Shown in pieces: positions 15,048 to 25,186 of a stretch of 35,941 nucleotides of DNA. The stretch spans positions 1 to 35,941 of the forward strand of contig JAJAPZ010000022.1 of assembly GCA_020523905.1 (NCBI GenBank), written 5' to 3'. The stretch comes from Candidatus Obscuribacterium magneticum. GTDB lineage: Bacteria > Elusimicrobiota > Elusimicrobia > F11. Within the stretch, counting starts at the first letter, position 1; every line of letters starts with the position of its first letter. The position numbers and the translations under genes were made by a program. The notes under the pieces were generated by a model. It made no database searches, had not been told where the DNA came from, and saw only the letters and a program-made list of their open reading frames with translations.

Positions 15048-15566
15048 TTACCTGGCGAGTTCTTGGATGTGGCGGAGGGCTCTAGTGAGAACGGCGTCGG
15101 ATGTGATTCCATCGCGGGGGAAGACGGCCCATCCAATTTGGGGGACGAGGGTACCGGGATTGTTGGGATGGAGAAACTGGTAAATGATATCGGACCAGCG
15201 CCCGGAGAGGTCGTTGTATTTCCCCTTCCGGATGACGTGGACGATGAGAGTAAGGAGTTGGTTGGCAATGGTGTCCACAACGCCCATGTTGGCCACTTCG
15301 AAGATGATCCCGAAGCCGTTTCGATAGCGGCCCACGCATTGGGACGGATGGATGGCCCGCCGGAGGGCGTGACCCAGTTCATTGAAAAAGCCGGACACAA
15401 CATCCGGAGCCCGGCGTCTGCGAAAAATGTCCATGTTGGCGATTTGGATGATGACGACGAAGAAAGGGCTGGGGGGGTCTTTTTTCGCGAGGCCGTTCAA
15501 GTGTCTTAGGAAGTCGCCTTCGTTGGCGATCAAAGAGGGGGTGCCGATGATGTCAATTTTCGACAT
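15048..15566 (-). CDS. Degenerate GGDEF-like domain protein
   Basis: 172 residues that follow the diguanylate-cyclase fold along most of their length: LIANEGDFLRHLNGLAKK (first helix), PFFVVIIQIANMDIFRR (the LLLIDIDxFKxxND strand/helix), GFFNELGHALRRA, then VGRYRNGFGIIFEV at the place of RYGGDEFxxl. The GG(D/E)EF signature (about residues 82-86) is replaced by RNGFG, so cyclic-di-GMP synthesis is not expected. No signal peptide or membrane segment is seen, so it is probably a cytoplasmic binding or regulatory domain. The ATG has GGAGG eight bases upstream. It is the first gene of the minus-strand envelope block. Confidence 0.65.
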   Translation of the reverse strand: MSKIDIIGTPSLIANEGDFLRHLNGLAKKDPPSPFFVVIIQIANMDIFRRRRAPDVVSGFFNELGHALRRAIHPSQCVGRYRNGFGIIFEVANMGVVDTIANQLLTLIVHVIRKGKYNDLSGRWSDIIYQFLHPNNPGTLVPQIGWAVFPRDGITSDAVLTRALRHIQELAR

Positions 15567-15582
15567 GGAGTGCCTCCGAATG

Positions 15583-15606
15583 AATATATGAGTTCGTATT
15601 GCGAAC
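15583..15606 (-). promoter_or_regulatory. Operator-like dyad beside a possible -10 box
   Basis: GTTCG-caata-CGAAC (15606-15592, minus strand) is a perfect 5-bp dyad directly upstream of TATATT (15588-15583), 17 bases before the ATG of the GGDEF-like gene. No convincing -35 is seen. The surrounding 15567-15768 divergent gap also has GACGT-taagc-ACGTC at 15676-15690 and no gene. Confidence 0.25.
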
Positions 15607-15768
15607 AGGAGGCTCTGCTTGCCCGACCGGCCCCATTGGGCGGTTCCTGCCTCATTTGAAAGATCCTTCCGTCACGACGTTAAGCACGTCTCAATTTGCA
15701 TGTAACATCCTTCGGCCGCCCTTGCAAGATGACAAAGTGCACAAATCTTTCTTATCATCAAGGTGCTC

Positions 15769-16263
15769 ATGATCTATTTAAAAATTGCCCTGGGGATTTT
15801 GGCCCTGTGCCTGGCCTGGATTGTGATGTACCGGTCGGGGCTCGTCCTCCGGTTCAATGCCTGGATGCGCGAGCGCGTGTTTACGGACCAGCACGTCCTT
15901 TTTTCCGGGCAGCGGGTGGCGGTTCTATTGTTGATTCTCGGAGCCGTCGCCCTGTACTCCGGCTTGGAGCAGTGGTCCGAAACACCCGTGGTGAAACCGC
16001 GCATTGCCTCCGCCATGCTGGAACAGGCCCGGAACGAATTCAAGGCCCGCCGTTACAGGGGGGTTGTCAACCGCTGCAAAGTTCTTGTCCGTTCCAACCC
16101 CAAAAATCTTGAGGCGTGGGAGTTGTTGGCGCAATCGTGGTGGGCGAGTGGAGATAAGAAAAAGGCCGGCCTGGCCGTTCAAGCGATTTTGCGCCTGCAA
16201 CCAAAACATTTTCTCGGACGAGTTATCCCAACTCAAGAGTCGACGAAAAATAAGACCCACTAG
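15769..16263 (+). CDS. Membrane-anchored TPR protein
   Basis: 164 residues counted from the ATG at 15769, which has AAGG five bases upstream; a GTG at 15763 is the alternative. Two hydrophobic segments are present, about residues 3-20 (YLKIALGILALCLAWIVM) and 48-64 (VAVLLLILGAVALYSGL). A tetratricopeptide-type region follows from about 83: MLEQARNEFKARRYRGVVN, VLVRSNPKNLEAWELLAQSWWASGDKKKA, VQAILRLQP. It is probably an inner-membrane protein presenting a TPR to a protein partner. It lies 12 bases before the TldE-like gene, suggesting shared transcription. No specific family is recognised. Confidence 0.7.
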   Translation: MIYLKIALGILALCLAWIVMYRSGLVLRFNAWMRERVFTDQHVLFSGQRVAVLLLILGAVALYSGLEQWSETPVVKPRIASAMLEQARNEFKARRYRGVVNRCKVLVRSNPKNLEAWELLAQSWWASGDKKKAGLAVQAILRLQPKHFLGRVIPTQESTKNKTH

Positions 16264-16275
16264 GAATATCCTTTT

Positions 16276-17625
16276 GTGATCGATCTCCACGACGAGTGCC
16301 GGCTCCTTTCGAATGCGATCGGAAAAATCTCCCTCACTCGCGGGACCAATGTCCAAATCGATATCCAGGAGGAGCGGGGGCGTTCGGTCGGATGGGGCGA
16401 TGGGAAGCCCCATGTCCAACATGTCTCCTCCACCAAAGGTTATTGCGTCCGTGTGTTAAGGGACGGGGGAGAGGGTGTTCTCAGTTCACGCCACCTGACA
16501 GGGAACCGGCTCGTAGACTTAGTGTCGAGGGCGGCGGAGATCGCCCGCCTGACACTGCGGGACCCTCATCGTAAGATCATTCGGCCGCTGGCACGATATC
16601 CCGACGCCATTCCCGCAGACAAAACCCTTTTTTCCACCCCGGCCCCGGATATAACAGATCGATTGAGGCGGCTGGAGAGGCAGCTTCTTCGCCAGGATAA
16701 AAGGATTAAAAAAGTTGTGAAGATGCGTTATGAAGAGGCGCGGAGCCGCCATGGCCTCGTCAATAGTTATGGGCTTTCCTTGTCAAAAGAATTTTCGAGT
16801 GCGGCGTTTTCGATTGAACTCTTGGCCGGCGAGGATCACACGGCGGAAGCCGCCTGGGACATGAGCGAGTGCCGGTTCGCCCGGGATTTGTCCCTGGAGG
16901 AGACGGCCGTCGAGGTGGCGGCGTTTGGGGCCTCCTCGGTGGGGGGACGATCCCTTCCGTCGGGAAAGATGACGGTCCTTCTTCATCCCCGGGTGGGGGC
17001 CATGTTTTTGCATTTGTGGGGGACCGCCCTCTCCGCCGAAGCCGTGCAGTACAACCGGTCGTTTCTTCGGGACCGTTTGGGGGAGAAGGTTTGTTCCGAG
17101 AGGATCACGATGATCGATGATCCGCTCCAGCCAAGGGGTGTGGCCAGTGCCCCCTTTGATGATGAAGGCGTGCCGCATCGAAAATTGCCGGTGATTGATC
17201 GGGGCGTGCTTAAAAATTTCTTCTATGATTTGCGCTCCGCCCATCGGGCCGGGGTGGAGTCCAACGGCCATGGTTTGAAGGCGGCTCTCTCCTCTCACCC
17301 GGCGCCGGAGCCGACCAATTTCTTTATCATGCCGGGAAATGCCGCTCGTGAGGATTTGCTTTGCTCTTACGAAAAGGTATTTTTGGTACGGGATGTGATG
17401 GGGCTTCACATGGCCAATCCCATCACGGGCGACTTTTCCCTGGGGGCGGCCGGATTTCTATACCGGAGGGGCCGCCTCGTGCGCCCCGTGCGGGGGGTCA
17501 CCTTATCCGGTCGCCTGTTGGATGTGTTTGAAAAGAGTGAAGGCGTTGGGAGGGATCTGACATGGGTTGGTCCCTTCGGAGCTCCCAGTCTTTTGATTTC
17601 GGAGATGACGGTTGCGGGGAGTTAA
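16276..17625 (+). CDS. pmbA: TldE/PmbA-family protein
   Basis: 449 residues with the TldD/PmbA architecture: N-terminal alpha/beta part, then MTVLLHPRVGAMFLHLWGTALSAEAV, RITMIDDPLQPRGVASAPFDDEGVP, GVLKNFFYDLRSAHRAG, and MANPITGDFSLGAAGFLYRRG near the end. The HExxxH zinc motif that marks TldD is missing (LHLWG occupies that place), so this is the TldE/PmbA type, the non-metal half of the TldD-TldE protease known from microcin processing and CcdA degradation. No TldD partner is adjacent, since the upstream gene is a TPR protein. Starts at GTG 16276 with AGGA about nine bases upstream. Confidence 0.85.
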   Translation: MIDLHDECRLLSNAIGKISLTRGTNVQIDIQEERGRSVGWGDGKPHVQHVSSTKGYCVRVLRDGGEGVLSSRHLTGNRLVDLVSRAAEIARLTLRDPHRKIIRPLARYPDAIPADKTLFSTPAPDITDRLRRLERQLLRQDKRIKKVVKMRYEEARSRHGLVNSYGLSLSKEFSSAAFSIELLAGEDHTAEAAWDMSECRFARDLSLEETAVEVAAFGASSVGGRSLPSGKMTVLLHPRVGAMFLHLWGTALSAEAVQYNRSFLRDRLGEKVCSERITMIDDPLQPRGVASAPFDDEGVPHRKLPVIDRGVLKNFFYDLRSAHRAGVESNGHGLKAALSSHPAPEPTNFFIMPGNAAREDLLCSYEKVFLVRDVMGLHMANPITGDFSLGAAGFLYRRGRLVRPVRGVTLSGRLLDVFEKSEGVGRDLTWVGPFGAPSLLISEMTVAGS

Positions 17626-17645
17626 AAATTTGTGACGACCTGATT

Positions 17646-17733
17646 CGTCATACCGGCGCAAGCCGGTATCCAGTCTTAAACATTCTTTTAAGACTGGTTT
17701 AAAGCCTGGATTCCGGCTTTCGCCGGAATGACG
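17646..17733. repeat. Dispersed palindromic repeat (CCGGC type)
   Basis: Outer arms cgtcataccggcgcaagccgg (in part, 17646-17673) and the complementary segment ending ggaatgacg at 17733, each with its own CCGGC-GCCGG hairpin. An inner perfect hairpin (cagtcttaaa / tttaagactg) around cattctt sits between them. Related ends occur at 1-40, 26648-26772 and 35923-35941. It separates the TldE-like gene from aroE and leaves aroE without a visible Shine-Dalgarno. Confidence 0.88.
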
Positions 17734-17750
17734 ATGGGCGCGAAAATTTT

Positions 17751-18647
17751 ATGGTTTACAGATCGCTTCATAAACAGTTTGAGAGAGCCCGCCCCGGGGA
17801 CGTCGGGATCATTGGCGATCCGATTGCGCACACCTTGTCCCCGGTCATGCAGAATGCGGCTTTCAAAGTGTGGCGGCAGTCCCTGATGTCCCGGCGGGGG
17901 GCATCGCCGCGGTATCACGCCTTCCGGGTAATCCCGGAACAGTTGGATGAAGCTCTCGCCTTGGCCCGTCGTTTCAAGTTGCGGGGGCTTAATGTCACGA
18001 TCCCTCACAAAGTCTCGGCCTGCCGTGTGGTGGATCACCTCCATCCCTTTGCCAAGCGAGTCGGGGCGATCAATACCATTACGTTTGGTCCGACGGGGGC
18101 CCAGGGATTTAATACGGACGGCGTGGGATTTCAAGCGGCGCTCCGCAACGATCTGGGATTTGATGCCGCCGGGAAGACCGCCCTGGTTTTGGGGGCGGGC
18201 GGTACGGGGCGTGTGATCGTGGAAAAGCTTTTGGAATTGAAGGCCGGCAAAATTTATTGGTGGAACAGAAGCATGGAGCGGGATCGGGGACCATGGGAAG
18301 AGGAATCGGGCGTCATCATTCCTCTAGCGGGTTCCATCGACAGGGATATCCCAAAGGCCCTGAAGGAGGCGGATCTGGTCGTCAACGCGACGTCGGTCGG
18401 GCTTTCGGCCGGGGATGGACTTCCCCATCCGGAGTTAAAATTCTATTTCGGACAGGCTGTTTTTGATGTCATTTATCATCGTGACACCGTCTTCATGAAA
18501 ACCGCCAAGGCCGCGGGGGCCCGCGTATGCGGCGGATTGGGCATGCTTCTATACCAAGGGGTCGAGTCCTTCCGCTTGTGGACCGGCACCGATGCTCCTG
18601 TTGAGGTCATGCGTCATGCCCTCCAAGAGGCCCTTTCGCGGGATTGA
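17751..18647 (+). CDS. aroE: Shikimate dehydrogenase
   Basis: NADPH-dependent reduction of 3-dehydroshikimate to shikimate. The 298 residues show the substrate-binding GIIGDPIAHTLSPVMQNAAF, NVTIPHK with the catalytic Lys, GAINTI, NTDGVGF with the catalytic Asp, the nucleotide-binding loop LVLGAGGTGRV, and NATSVGL and GLGMLLYQG near the C-terminus. It is slightly longer than average because of an inserted SLMSRRGASPR segment between the first helix and strand. It is first of four shikimate genes (aroE-aroC-aroK-aroB); aroA, aroD/aroQ and the DAHP synthase are not in the window. Confidence 0.96.
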   Translation: MVYRSLHKQFERARPGDVGIIGDPIAHTLSPVMQNAAFKVWRQSLMSRRGASPRYHAFRVIPEQLDEALALARRFKLRGLNVTIPHKVSACRVVDHLHPFAKRVGAINTITFGPTGAQGFNTDGVGFQAALRNDLGFDAAGKTALVLGAGGTGRVIVEKLLELKAGKIYWWNRSMERDRGPWEEESGVIIPLAGSIDRDIPKALKEADLVVNATSVGLSAGDGLPHPELKFYFGQAVFDVIYHRDTVFMKTAKAAGARVCGGLGMLLYQGVESFRLWTGTDAPVEVMRHALQEALSRD

Positions 18648-18702
18648 CGCAAAAGCCGTTGAAGGTCTTATGTGAGCGGAGAGAAAAAGGTATAAATGAG
18701 AT

Positions 18703-19869
18703 ATGGCCATACGGTATCTGACAGCAGGTGAGTCACACGGGAAAGGATTGACGGCGATTCTGGAAGGCATTCCAGCGGGGGTTCCTTTAACCGAAAGTGA
18801 TGTGAATGAGGACCTCCTCCGGCGGCAGCACACCTTTGGGCGGGGGGAGCGCCTTCGGCACATTGAGAAAGATGCCGTGGAATTCCTCTCGGGGGTGCGC
18901 TTCGGGGAAACGCTGGGGGATCCCATCACCATGGCCATTAAAAATAAGGACTGGGTGAATTGGGAGAAGATCATGTCCATCCGGTTCGAGGATTACGACG
19001 AAAAGGTGGCCGTCCTCCGGCCGCGGCCGGGGCATGCGGATTTGGCGGGGGTTATTAAATTCAACCGTTCCGACATCCGGGATATTTTGGAGCGAGCCAG
19101 CGCCCGCGAAACGGCCGCGCGGACGGCGGTCGGGGCCGTTTGCCGGAAATTCTTGTCCCTCTTTGATATTCACGTTTATTCGTGGGTGTTGGAAATTGGG
19201 GGGATCAAAGCCAAGGGGCTGGCTCTTCGGCCGAATGAATTGCACGCGGCGGCGGACGCTTCACCGGTGCGCTGCCCCGACAGGGAAGCGGCGAAAAAAA
19301 TGACGCGGGCCATTCAACAGGCGAAAAAAGAAGGGGATACGCTCGGCGGCGTTTATGAGATTGTCGCGACGGGGCTTCCTGTTGGACTCGGCTCCCACGT
19401 TCAATGGGACCTCAAGCTGGACGGCCTTTTGGCTCAAGGGCTCATGTCCATCCAGGCGCACAAAGCGGTTGAGATCGGCGGCGGCTTTGGGATGGCGCGC
19501 CGGAAAGGATCCCAGGTGAACGACGAAATTTTTTACAGCCGGGAGCGCGGATTTTTCCGGAAAACCAATAACGCCGGCGGCGTTGAAGGCGGGATGACCA
19601 ATGGTGAACCAATTGTCCTTCGGGCGGCCATCAAGCCTCTTTCCAGTTTAAGACGGCCTCTCCGCTCGGTTCATTTAAAAACCAAGGAAGAGCTGAAGGC
19701 GGAAATTGTCCGCTCGGATGTTTCGCCGGTGGCCTCGGCCGCCGTCATTGGGGAAGCGGTCGTGGCCATCACCCTGGCCCAGGCGATGGTCCATAAGTTC
19801 GGGGGCGACTCCGTCCGTGAGATCAAGGACAATGTCGACCGCTACCAAGCTTATGTGAGGGAGACATAA
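18703..19869 (+). CDS. aroC: Chorismate synthase
   Basis: Converts 5-enolpyruvylshikimate-3-phosphate to chorismate, using reduced FMN. 388 residues, normal length. Family signatures: YLTAGESHGKGLTAILEGIPAG at the N-terminus, RRQHTFGRGERL, PRPGHADLAGVIKF, ERASARETAARTAVGAV, and in the C-terminal half NNAGGVEGGMTNGEPI and the SDVSPVASAAVIGEAVVAI segment. Start ATG gives MAIRYLTAGESHG, matching family starts. It lies 55 bases after aroE and 6 bases before aroK. Confidence 0.98.
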   Translation: MAIRYLTAGESHGKGLTAILEGIPAGVPLTESDVNEDLLRRQHTFGRGERLRHIEKDAVEFLSGVRFGETLGDPITMAIKNKDWVNWEKIMSIRFEDYDEKVAVLRPRPGHADLAGVIKFNRSDIRDILERASARETAARTAVGAVCRKFLSLFDIHVYSWVLEIGGIKAKGLALRPNELHAAADASPVRCPDREAAKKMTRAIQQAKKEGDTLGGVYEIVATGLPVGLGSHVQWDLKLDGLLAQGLMSIQAHKAVEIGGGFGMARRKGSQVNDEIFYSRERGFFRKTNNAGGVEGGMTNGEPIVLRAAIKPLSSLRRPLRSVHLKTKEELKAEIVRSDVSPVASAAVIGEAVVAITLAQAMVHKFGGDSVREIKDNVDRYQAYVRET

Positions 19870-19875
19870 AACCTT

Positions 19876-20385
19876 TTGAATATCGTGCTTGTGGGTTTCA
19901 TGGGCTCAGGGAAGTCGCAGGTGGGGCGGCTTCTGGCCAAGCGGTTGGGCTGGCCTCTCTACGATACCGATGAAATCCTTGTCAGAAAAACGGGCCAATC
20001 GATAGCCGACATTTTTAGGATCCAGGGAGAGAAGGCCTTTCGAGAAATTGAGAAGGGCGTCGTCAAAGACGCCAGCGCTCATGACCGCTGTGTCATCGCC
20101 TCGGGCGGGGGGGCCATTCTGGACCCTGAGAGTTTTGAACGCCTTCAGAAAAAGGGGGAATTGGTCTGGCTCAAAGTGTCGCCGGCGGTCGTGGTAAGTC
20201 GGGTGAAAGACGTGGCCTCCCGGCCGCTTCTCGATCCAAAGGATCCGTTGGAATCGGTTCAGGAACGCCTGGCCGCACGGGAAAAATTCTACGCCCAAGC
20301 CTCCCATACAATAGACACGGATTCTTTGAGGCCCGAAGAGATCGTGGAAAAGATTATCCAGACGATTCCAGCCCTCAAGGCGTAG
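19876..20385 (+). CDS. aroK: Shikimate kinase
   Basis: ATP-dependent phosphorylation of shikimate. 169 residues: Walker A GFMGSGKSQVGRLLA close to the N-terminus, YDTDEILVRKTGQSIADIF (shikimate-binding Asp), GEKAFREIEKGVV, IASGGGAIL, the lid region RVKDVASRPLLD, and REKFYAQASHTIDTD. Starts at a TTG (MNIVLVGFMGSGK), the only codon that keeps the first beta strand intact. It is packed between aroC (6-base gap) and aroB (10-base gap). Confidence 0.96.
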   Translation: MNIVLVGFMGSGKSQVGRLLAKRLGWPLYDTDEILVRKTGQSIADIFRIQGEKAFREIEKGVVKDASAHDRCVIASGGGAILDPESFERLQKKGELVWLKVSPAVVVSRVKDVASRPLLDPKDPLESVQERLAAREKFYAQASHTIDTDSLRPEEIVEKIIQTIPALKA

Positions 20386-20395
20386 CTTCCCTTTT

Positions 20396-21511
20396 ATGAA
20401 AAGTCTACCCGTTCGGCCGACAACGCCGCGTGCGACCTACCGGATTGAGTTTGGTGATTCGGAAAAAGCGCTCGTTCGGCGGCTGAAAAACCTCCGGCTT
20501 CTGTCCCCGGTTGTGATGGTGGTGACTTCCGCCTCCGTGCGAAAGGCCCGTCATGTGGGGGCCCTGGTGAAACAATTGAAAGGGGCCAACTCCAATGTCT
20601 TCGTCAATCCCCTTCCCGACGGCGAATCCCAGAAAAATGCCGCCATGTTGATGAAACTTTACCGCGCGGCTCTCAAGGCGGGAATGGATCGGAAATCCCT
20701 CGTCATCGCGATGGGAGGCGGTGTGGTCACGGATCTGGCCGGCTATTTTGCCGCCACTTACATGCGGGGGATTTCATATGTCTCCCTCCCGACAACGCTC
20801 CTTGGCATGGTGGATGCCGCCATCGGAGGAAAGACCGGTGTCGATCTGTTGGAAGGGAAGAATCTCATTGGCGCGTTCTGGCAGCCGCGCCTCGTCTGGA
20901 TCAATCTCAATTACCTGAAGACGCTTCCCAAACGGGAGTGGCACACCGGCTTCGCGGAAGTCATCAAGTACGGCATCATCAAAGACCGGGCCTTCTTTGA
21001 ATGGCTCACGGCCCGGATTAAAAGAAAACCGGATATTAGAAGTTGGTCAAAATCCGATGTTTTAAAGGCGATCCATCGGTCGGCCCAGATTAAAGCGGGG
21101 GTCGTCAGCGCCGATGTCCGGGACACGCCGCTTAAAGGCAAGCGAGAAATCCTCAACTTTGGCCATACGATTGGCCACGCCCTGGAAGCGGCCACCGATT
21201 ACAGGAAACTTTCCCATGGACAGGCGATCAGCATTGGAATGGTCGCCGCCGGGAAGTTGGCTCTTCGCTTAGGGGTGTGGGAGGAAGACGCTCAGCTTCA
21301 ACTCCTTTCCTTGCTTCAGGCGGTCGGACTTCCGACGCGCATGCCGGCCTCCGTTCGCTGGCCCCGGTTCTGGTCTGCCCTACAATCCGATAAAAAACAT
21401 GTGTCCGGCCGGCTGCGATTCGTGCTTCCGATTCGGATCGGCCGGGTTGAAGTTAAGAGCGGCATTCCGCTGGCCCTGGTCAAAACCGTTGTCAACGATA
21501 TGAGGAGTTGA
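20396..21511 (+). CDS. aroB: 3-dehydroquinate synthase
   Basis: Converts DAHP to 3-dehydroquinate using NAD+ and a divalent metal. 371 residues. Clear motifs: LPDGESQKN, MGGGVVTDLAGYFAATYMRGI, LPTTLLGMVDAAIGGKTGVDL, GKNLIGAFWQP, GFAEVIKYGII (metal Glu), REILNFGHTIGHALEAAT (metal His) and HGQAISIGMVAA (metal His). The stop is followed after one base by the GTG of the M24 peptidase, whose Shine-Dalgarno lies inside the aroB end. Confidence 0.98.
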   Translation: MKSLPVRPTTPRATYRIEFGDSEKALVRRLKNLRLLSPVVMVVTSASVRKARHVGALVKQLKGANSNVFVNPLPDGESQKNAAMLMKLYRAALKAGMDRKSLVIAMGGGVVTDLAGYFAATYMRGISYVSLPTTLLGMVDAAIGGKTGVDLLEGKNLIGAFWQPRLVWINLNYLKTLPKREWHTGFAEVIKYGIIKDRAFFEWLTARIKRKPDIRSWSKSDVLKAIHRSAQIKAGVVSADVRDTPLKGKREILNFGHTIGHALEAATDYRKLSHGQAISIGMVAAGKLALRLGVWEEDAQLQLLSLLQAVGLPTRMPASVRWPRFWSALQSDKKHVSGRLRFVLPIRIGRVEVKSGIPLALVKTVVNDMRS

Positions 21512-21512
21512 G

Positions 21513-22559
21513 GTGGTTGACGACCGCGCGCTCTATTTGGCTCAGCGGGTAAGCGCTTTACGTGACCTCCTGCGGGAGAAGAAGCTTGAGGGCTATTTGC
21601 TCTCCGATCTTTCGGACATTTTCTATGTTACGGACTTCAAAGCGGATGGGTACCAGGCGCTTATCGGCTTGAAGGAATCCTGGTTACTTCTTCCTCATCT
21701 CCTTTACGATCACGCCAAAGCCAAAACCTCCGGTTACCATTATCTGAAAGGCCGGTTTCTCCCTCTTTTCAAAAAATTGATTCAAAGAGCCAAGCTTAAA
21801 AGGGTGGGGTTCGACCCGGATCAATTGCCTTATTCATTGGGAATGGAACTCAGGAAGTTAGGCTTGATCCCAAAGGGAGGGTTGGTAACAACGTTGAGGG
21901 CCATCAAAGATCCCATGGAATTGGCCCGGCTTCGGAAAGCCAATCACCTGGCGGCGATGGGGATTCAATTCATCAAAAAACGCTTGAAACCAGGCAAAAG
22001 AGAGAAGGCTGTATCTGCCGATTTGATGCGATTTTTCAGCCTAAAAGGTGATGGGATTGCTTTCGATTTGATTGTGGCGGCCGGCCCCCATTCAGCCCAC
22101 CCGCACCATATTACCTCCAATTATCGCATGAAGTCAGGGGATGCGGTTATATGCGACATTGGTGCCGTGGTGGAGGGGTACCGCTCTGACTTGACCCGTA
22201 CTTTTGCATTAGGTAAAGTCAGCCCTTCTTTCCGACGGGTTTATCATGTTGTTGAAAAGGCCCAACAGGAAGGGATTCGTCGTTTGAAGCCGGGGGTAAC
22301 GGCGGGATCCGTTGATGTCGCCGCGCGCCGTGTCATAAAAAAGGCTGGTTTTGGACGGTTTTTCATTCATGGCACCGGCCATGGCGTCGGGATCGATATC
22401 CATGAGCGGCCGCGGCTCGGCTCTGGCGTTAAAGACGAAATCAAAGCGGGGATGGTCGTGACTGTTGAACCGGGCGTTTATCTCCCGGGAAAGTTCGGGG
22501 TTCGGATCGAAGACACCCTTCTGGTCACGCCGACCGGGTCGGAAATTTTGACGTTATAA
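21513..22559 (+). CDS. M24-family aminopeptidase (Xaa-Pro type)
   Basis: Dinuclear-metal peptidase of the creatinase/aminopeptidase P group, predicted to remove N-terminal residues preceding proline. 348 residues: a creatinase-like N-terminal domain (residues 1-120, LREKKLEGYLLSDLSDIFYVTDF) and the pita-bread domain with metal ligands in CDIGAVVEGYRSDLTRTF, GTGHGVGIDIHERP, VTVEPGVYLPG and GVRIEDTLLV. GTG start, with GAGGAG at 21502-21507. The order aroB, M24 peptidase, efp, accB, accC resembles the conserved Bacillus neighbourhood around efp. Confidence 0.93.
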   Translation: MVDDRALYLAQRVSALRDLLREKKLEGYLLSDLSDIFYVTDFKADGYQALIGLKESWLLLPHLLYDHAKAKTSGYHYLKGRFLPLFKKLIQRAKLKRVGFDPDQLPYSLGMELRKLGLIPKGGLVTTLRAIKDPMELARLRKANHLAAMGIQFIKKRLKPGKREKAVSADLMRFFSLKGDGIAFDLIVAAGPHSAHPHHITSNYRMKSGDAVICDIGAVVEGYRSDLTRTFALGKVSPSFRRVYHVVEKAQQEGIRRLKPGVTAGSVDVAARRVIKKAGFGRFFIHGTGHGVGIDIHERPRLGSGVKDEIKAGMVVTVEPGVYLPGKFGVRIEDTLLVTPTGSEILTL

Positions 22560-22701
22560 AACATTTTCCGCTTCCGCTGATCATACCGAACGGACTGCCG
22601 GCGCAAATGGTTATCCGCGCGCCAGGTCTCCTTTTTTGAGAAGAAAACGTGGATAGGGAATGGAATGTCGGTTGAGCGGAGCGGGATGAAAGGGTCATGA
22701 C

Positions 22702-23265
22702 ATGATCGAGACATCGGATTTTAAAAACGGGACCGTTTTCGAATGGGACGACAAAATCTTTCAGGTCGTGTGGTTCCAGCACCATAAACCGGGCAAAGGC
22801 GGCGCCATGTTGCGGGTCAAACTCAAGAACATGCGGACCGGCGACATCATCGAACGCACGTTCAAATCGGGCGAAAAGTTTCGGGAGGTTCAGCTCTCCC
22901 GGCGGAAGAAGCAGTACCTCTATACCGACGGTGAGAAGCTCCATTTCGTGGACATGGAAACCTACGAGGACCTTGAAATCAACAAGGTGCAGCTCGGGGG
23001 GAGTGAAAAGTATTTAGCCGAAAACATGGAAGTGGAAGCCCTCTATTTGGACAAGGAGTTTTTGAACATTCAATTGCCCGCCTCGGTGGTGCTCAATGTC
23101 GCCCGGACTGTCCCGGGGGTCAAGGGTGACAGCGTGTCCAACATGATGAAGCCGGCGACCTTGGAAACCGGTTTGGATGTCCAGGTGCCTTTGTTCGTGT
23201 CCGAGGGGGAGTCCGTCAAGGTGGACACCCGCACGGGAGAGTACGTCGAACGGGTTCAGTCGTAA
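22702..23265 (+). CDS. efp: Translation elongation factor P
   Basis: Relieves ribosome stalling at polyproline stretches. 187 residues in the usual three beta-barrel domains: KOW-like N-terminal domain with the modification loop HHKPGKGGA (Lys32 at the tip), central domain QLSRRKKQYLYTDGEKLHFVDMETYE, and C-terminal OB domain ending VPLFVSEGESVKVDTRTGEYVERV. Lys at the tip fits beta-lysylation or an unmodified form rather than rhamnosylation (Arg type). No modifying enzyme is nearby. Sits between the M24 peptidase and accB. Confidence 0.98.
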   Translation: MIETSDFKNGTVFEWDDKIFQVVWFQHHKPGKGGAMLRVKLKNMRTGDIIERTFKSGEKFREVQLSRRKKQYLYTDGEKLHFVDMETYEDLEINKVQLGGSEKYLAENMEVEALYLDKEFLNIQLPASVVLNVARTVPGVKGDSVSNMMKPATLETGLDVQVPLFVSEGESVKVDTRTGEYVERVQS

Positions 23266-23301
23266 GGGTGCAAGGTTGATTTTCGTAGGAGGTGGAGCCG
23301 G

Positions 23302-23745
23302 ATGAATACCGTCATTGCCGATAAGCTGCGCGAGTTGCTCAAGTTTGCGGAAGAAAATGGCCTGGAAGAGCTCACCTGGCAGGACAAGGGAATGAGAATC
23401 GCTTTTAAGCGAAACGGTCATCGAAAGGCCCCGTCCTCTTTGCCCGGCGGGATATCGGAAGCTCCCGAGGAACAAAAGGAAATTTATATCACGTCGCCTT
23501 TGGTGGGCACCTTCCGGCGTTCGGTGTCAAAGGACCGGCCGCCTCTGGTGGTCGAACGGGAACATGTGGAGCCGGGGGATCGATTGGGGATTGTCGAGTG
23601 CATGAAGATCCCGACCGATGTGACCAGTTTTTGCGCCGGGGAAATCGCGAAGATTTTGGTGGACGACGGCCAGAAAGTGGAATATGGCCAGCGTCTGTTC
23701 GAAATACGACCGACGGAAGAGACATCCAAAAGTAATAAGAAATAG
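23302..23745 (+). CDS. accB: Biotin carboxyl carrier protein of acetyl-CoA carboxylase
   Basis: Carries biotin for malonyl-CoA synthesis. 147 residues: N-terminal helix (LRELLKFAEENGLEELTWQDKG), a short Pro/Gly linker (about 40-55), and the biotinyl domain from ITSPLVGTFRR to the end. The biotinylation site reads VECMKIPTDV (Lys102), where most BCCPs have EAMK(L/M); Cys replaces Ala and Pro-Thr follows, but the MK core is intact. A strong AGGAGG lies upstream (23288-23293). accC follows after 67 bases. Confidence 0.96.
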   Translation: MNTVIADKLRELLKFAEENGLEELTWQDKGMRIAFKRNGHRKAPSSLPGGISEAPEEQKEIYITSPLVGTFRRSVSKDRPPLVVEREHVEPGDRLGIVECMKIPTDVTSFCAGEIAKILVDDGQKVEYGQRLFEIRPTEETSKSNKK

Positions 23746-23812
23746 GGGCGGAATTAAAACGGCCGAAGGAATTGCAATTTGCAATTTGAAAAAGAAGAGG
23801 TAGGGCTCTGAC

Positions 23813-25160
<1,348 letters not shown>

Positions 25161-25186
<26 letters not shown>

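Noticed and set aside
15567..15768. Cyclic-di-GMP riboswitch in the leader of the GGDEF-like gene
   Set aside because: Several small stems can be drawn, but the conserved GEMM core and tetraloop/receptor sequences were not found.
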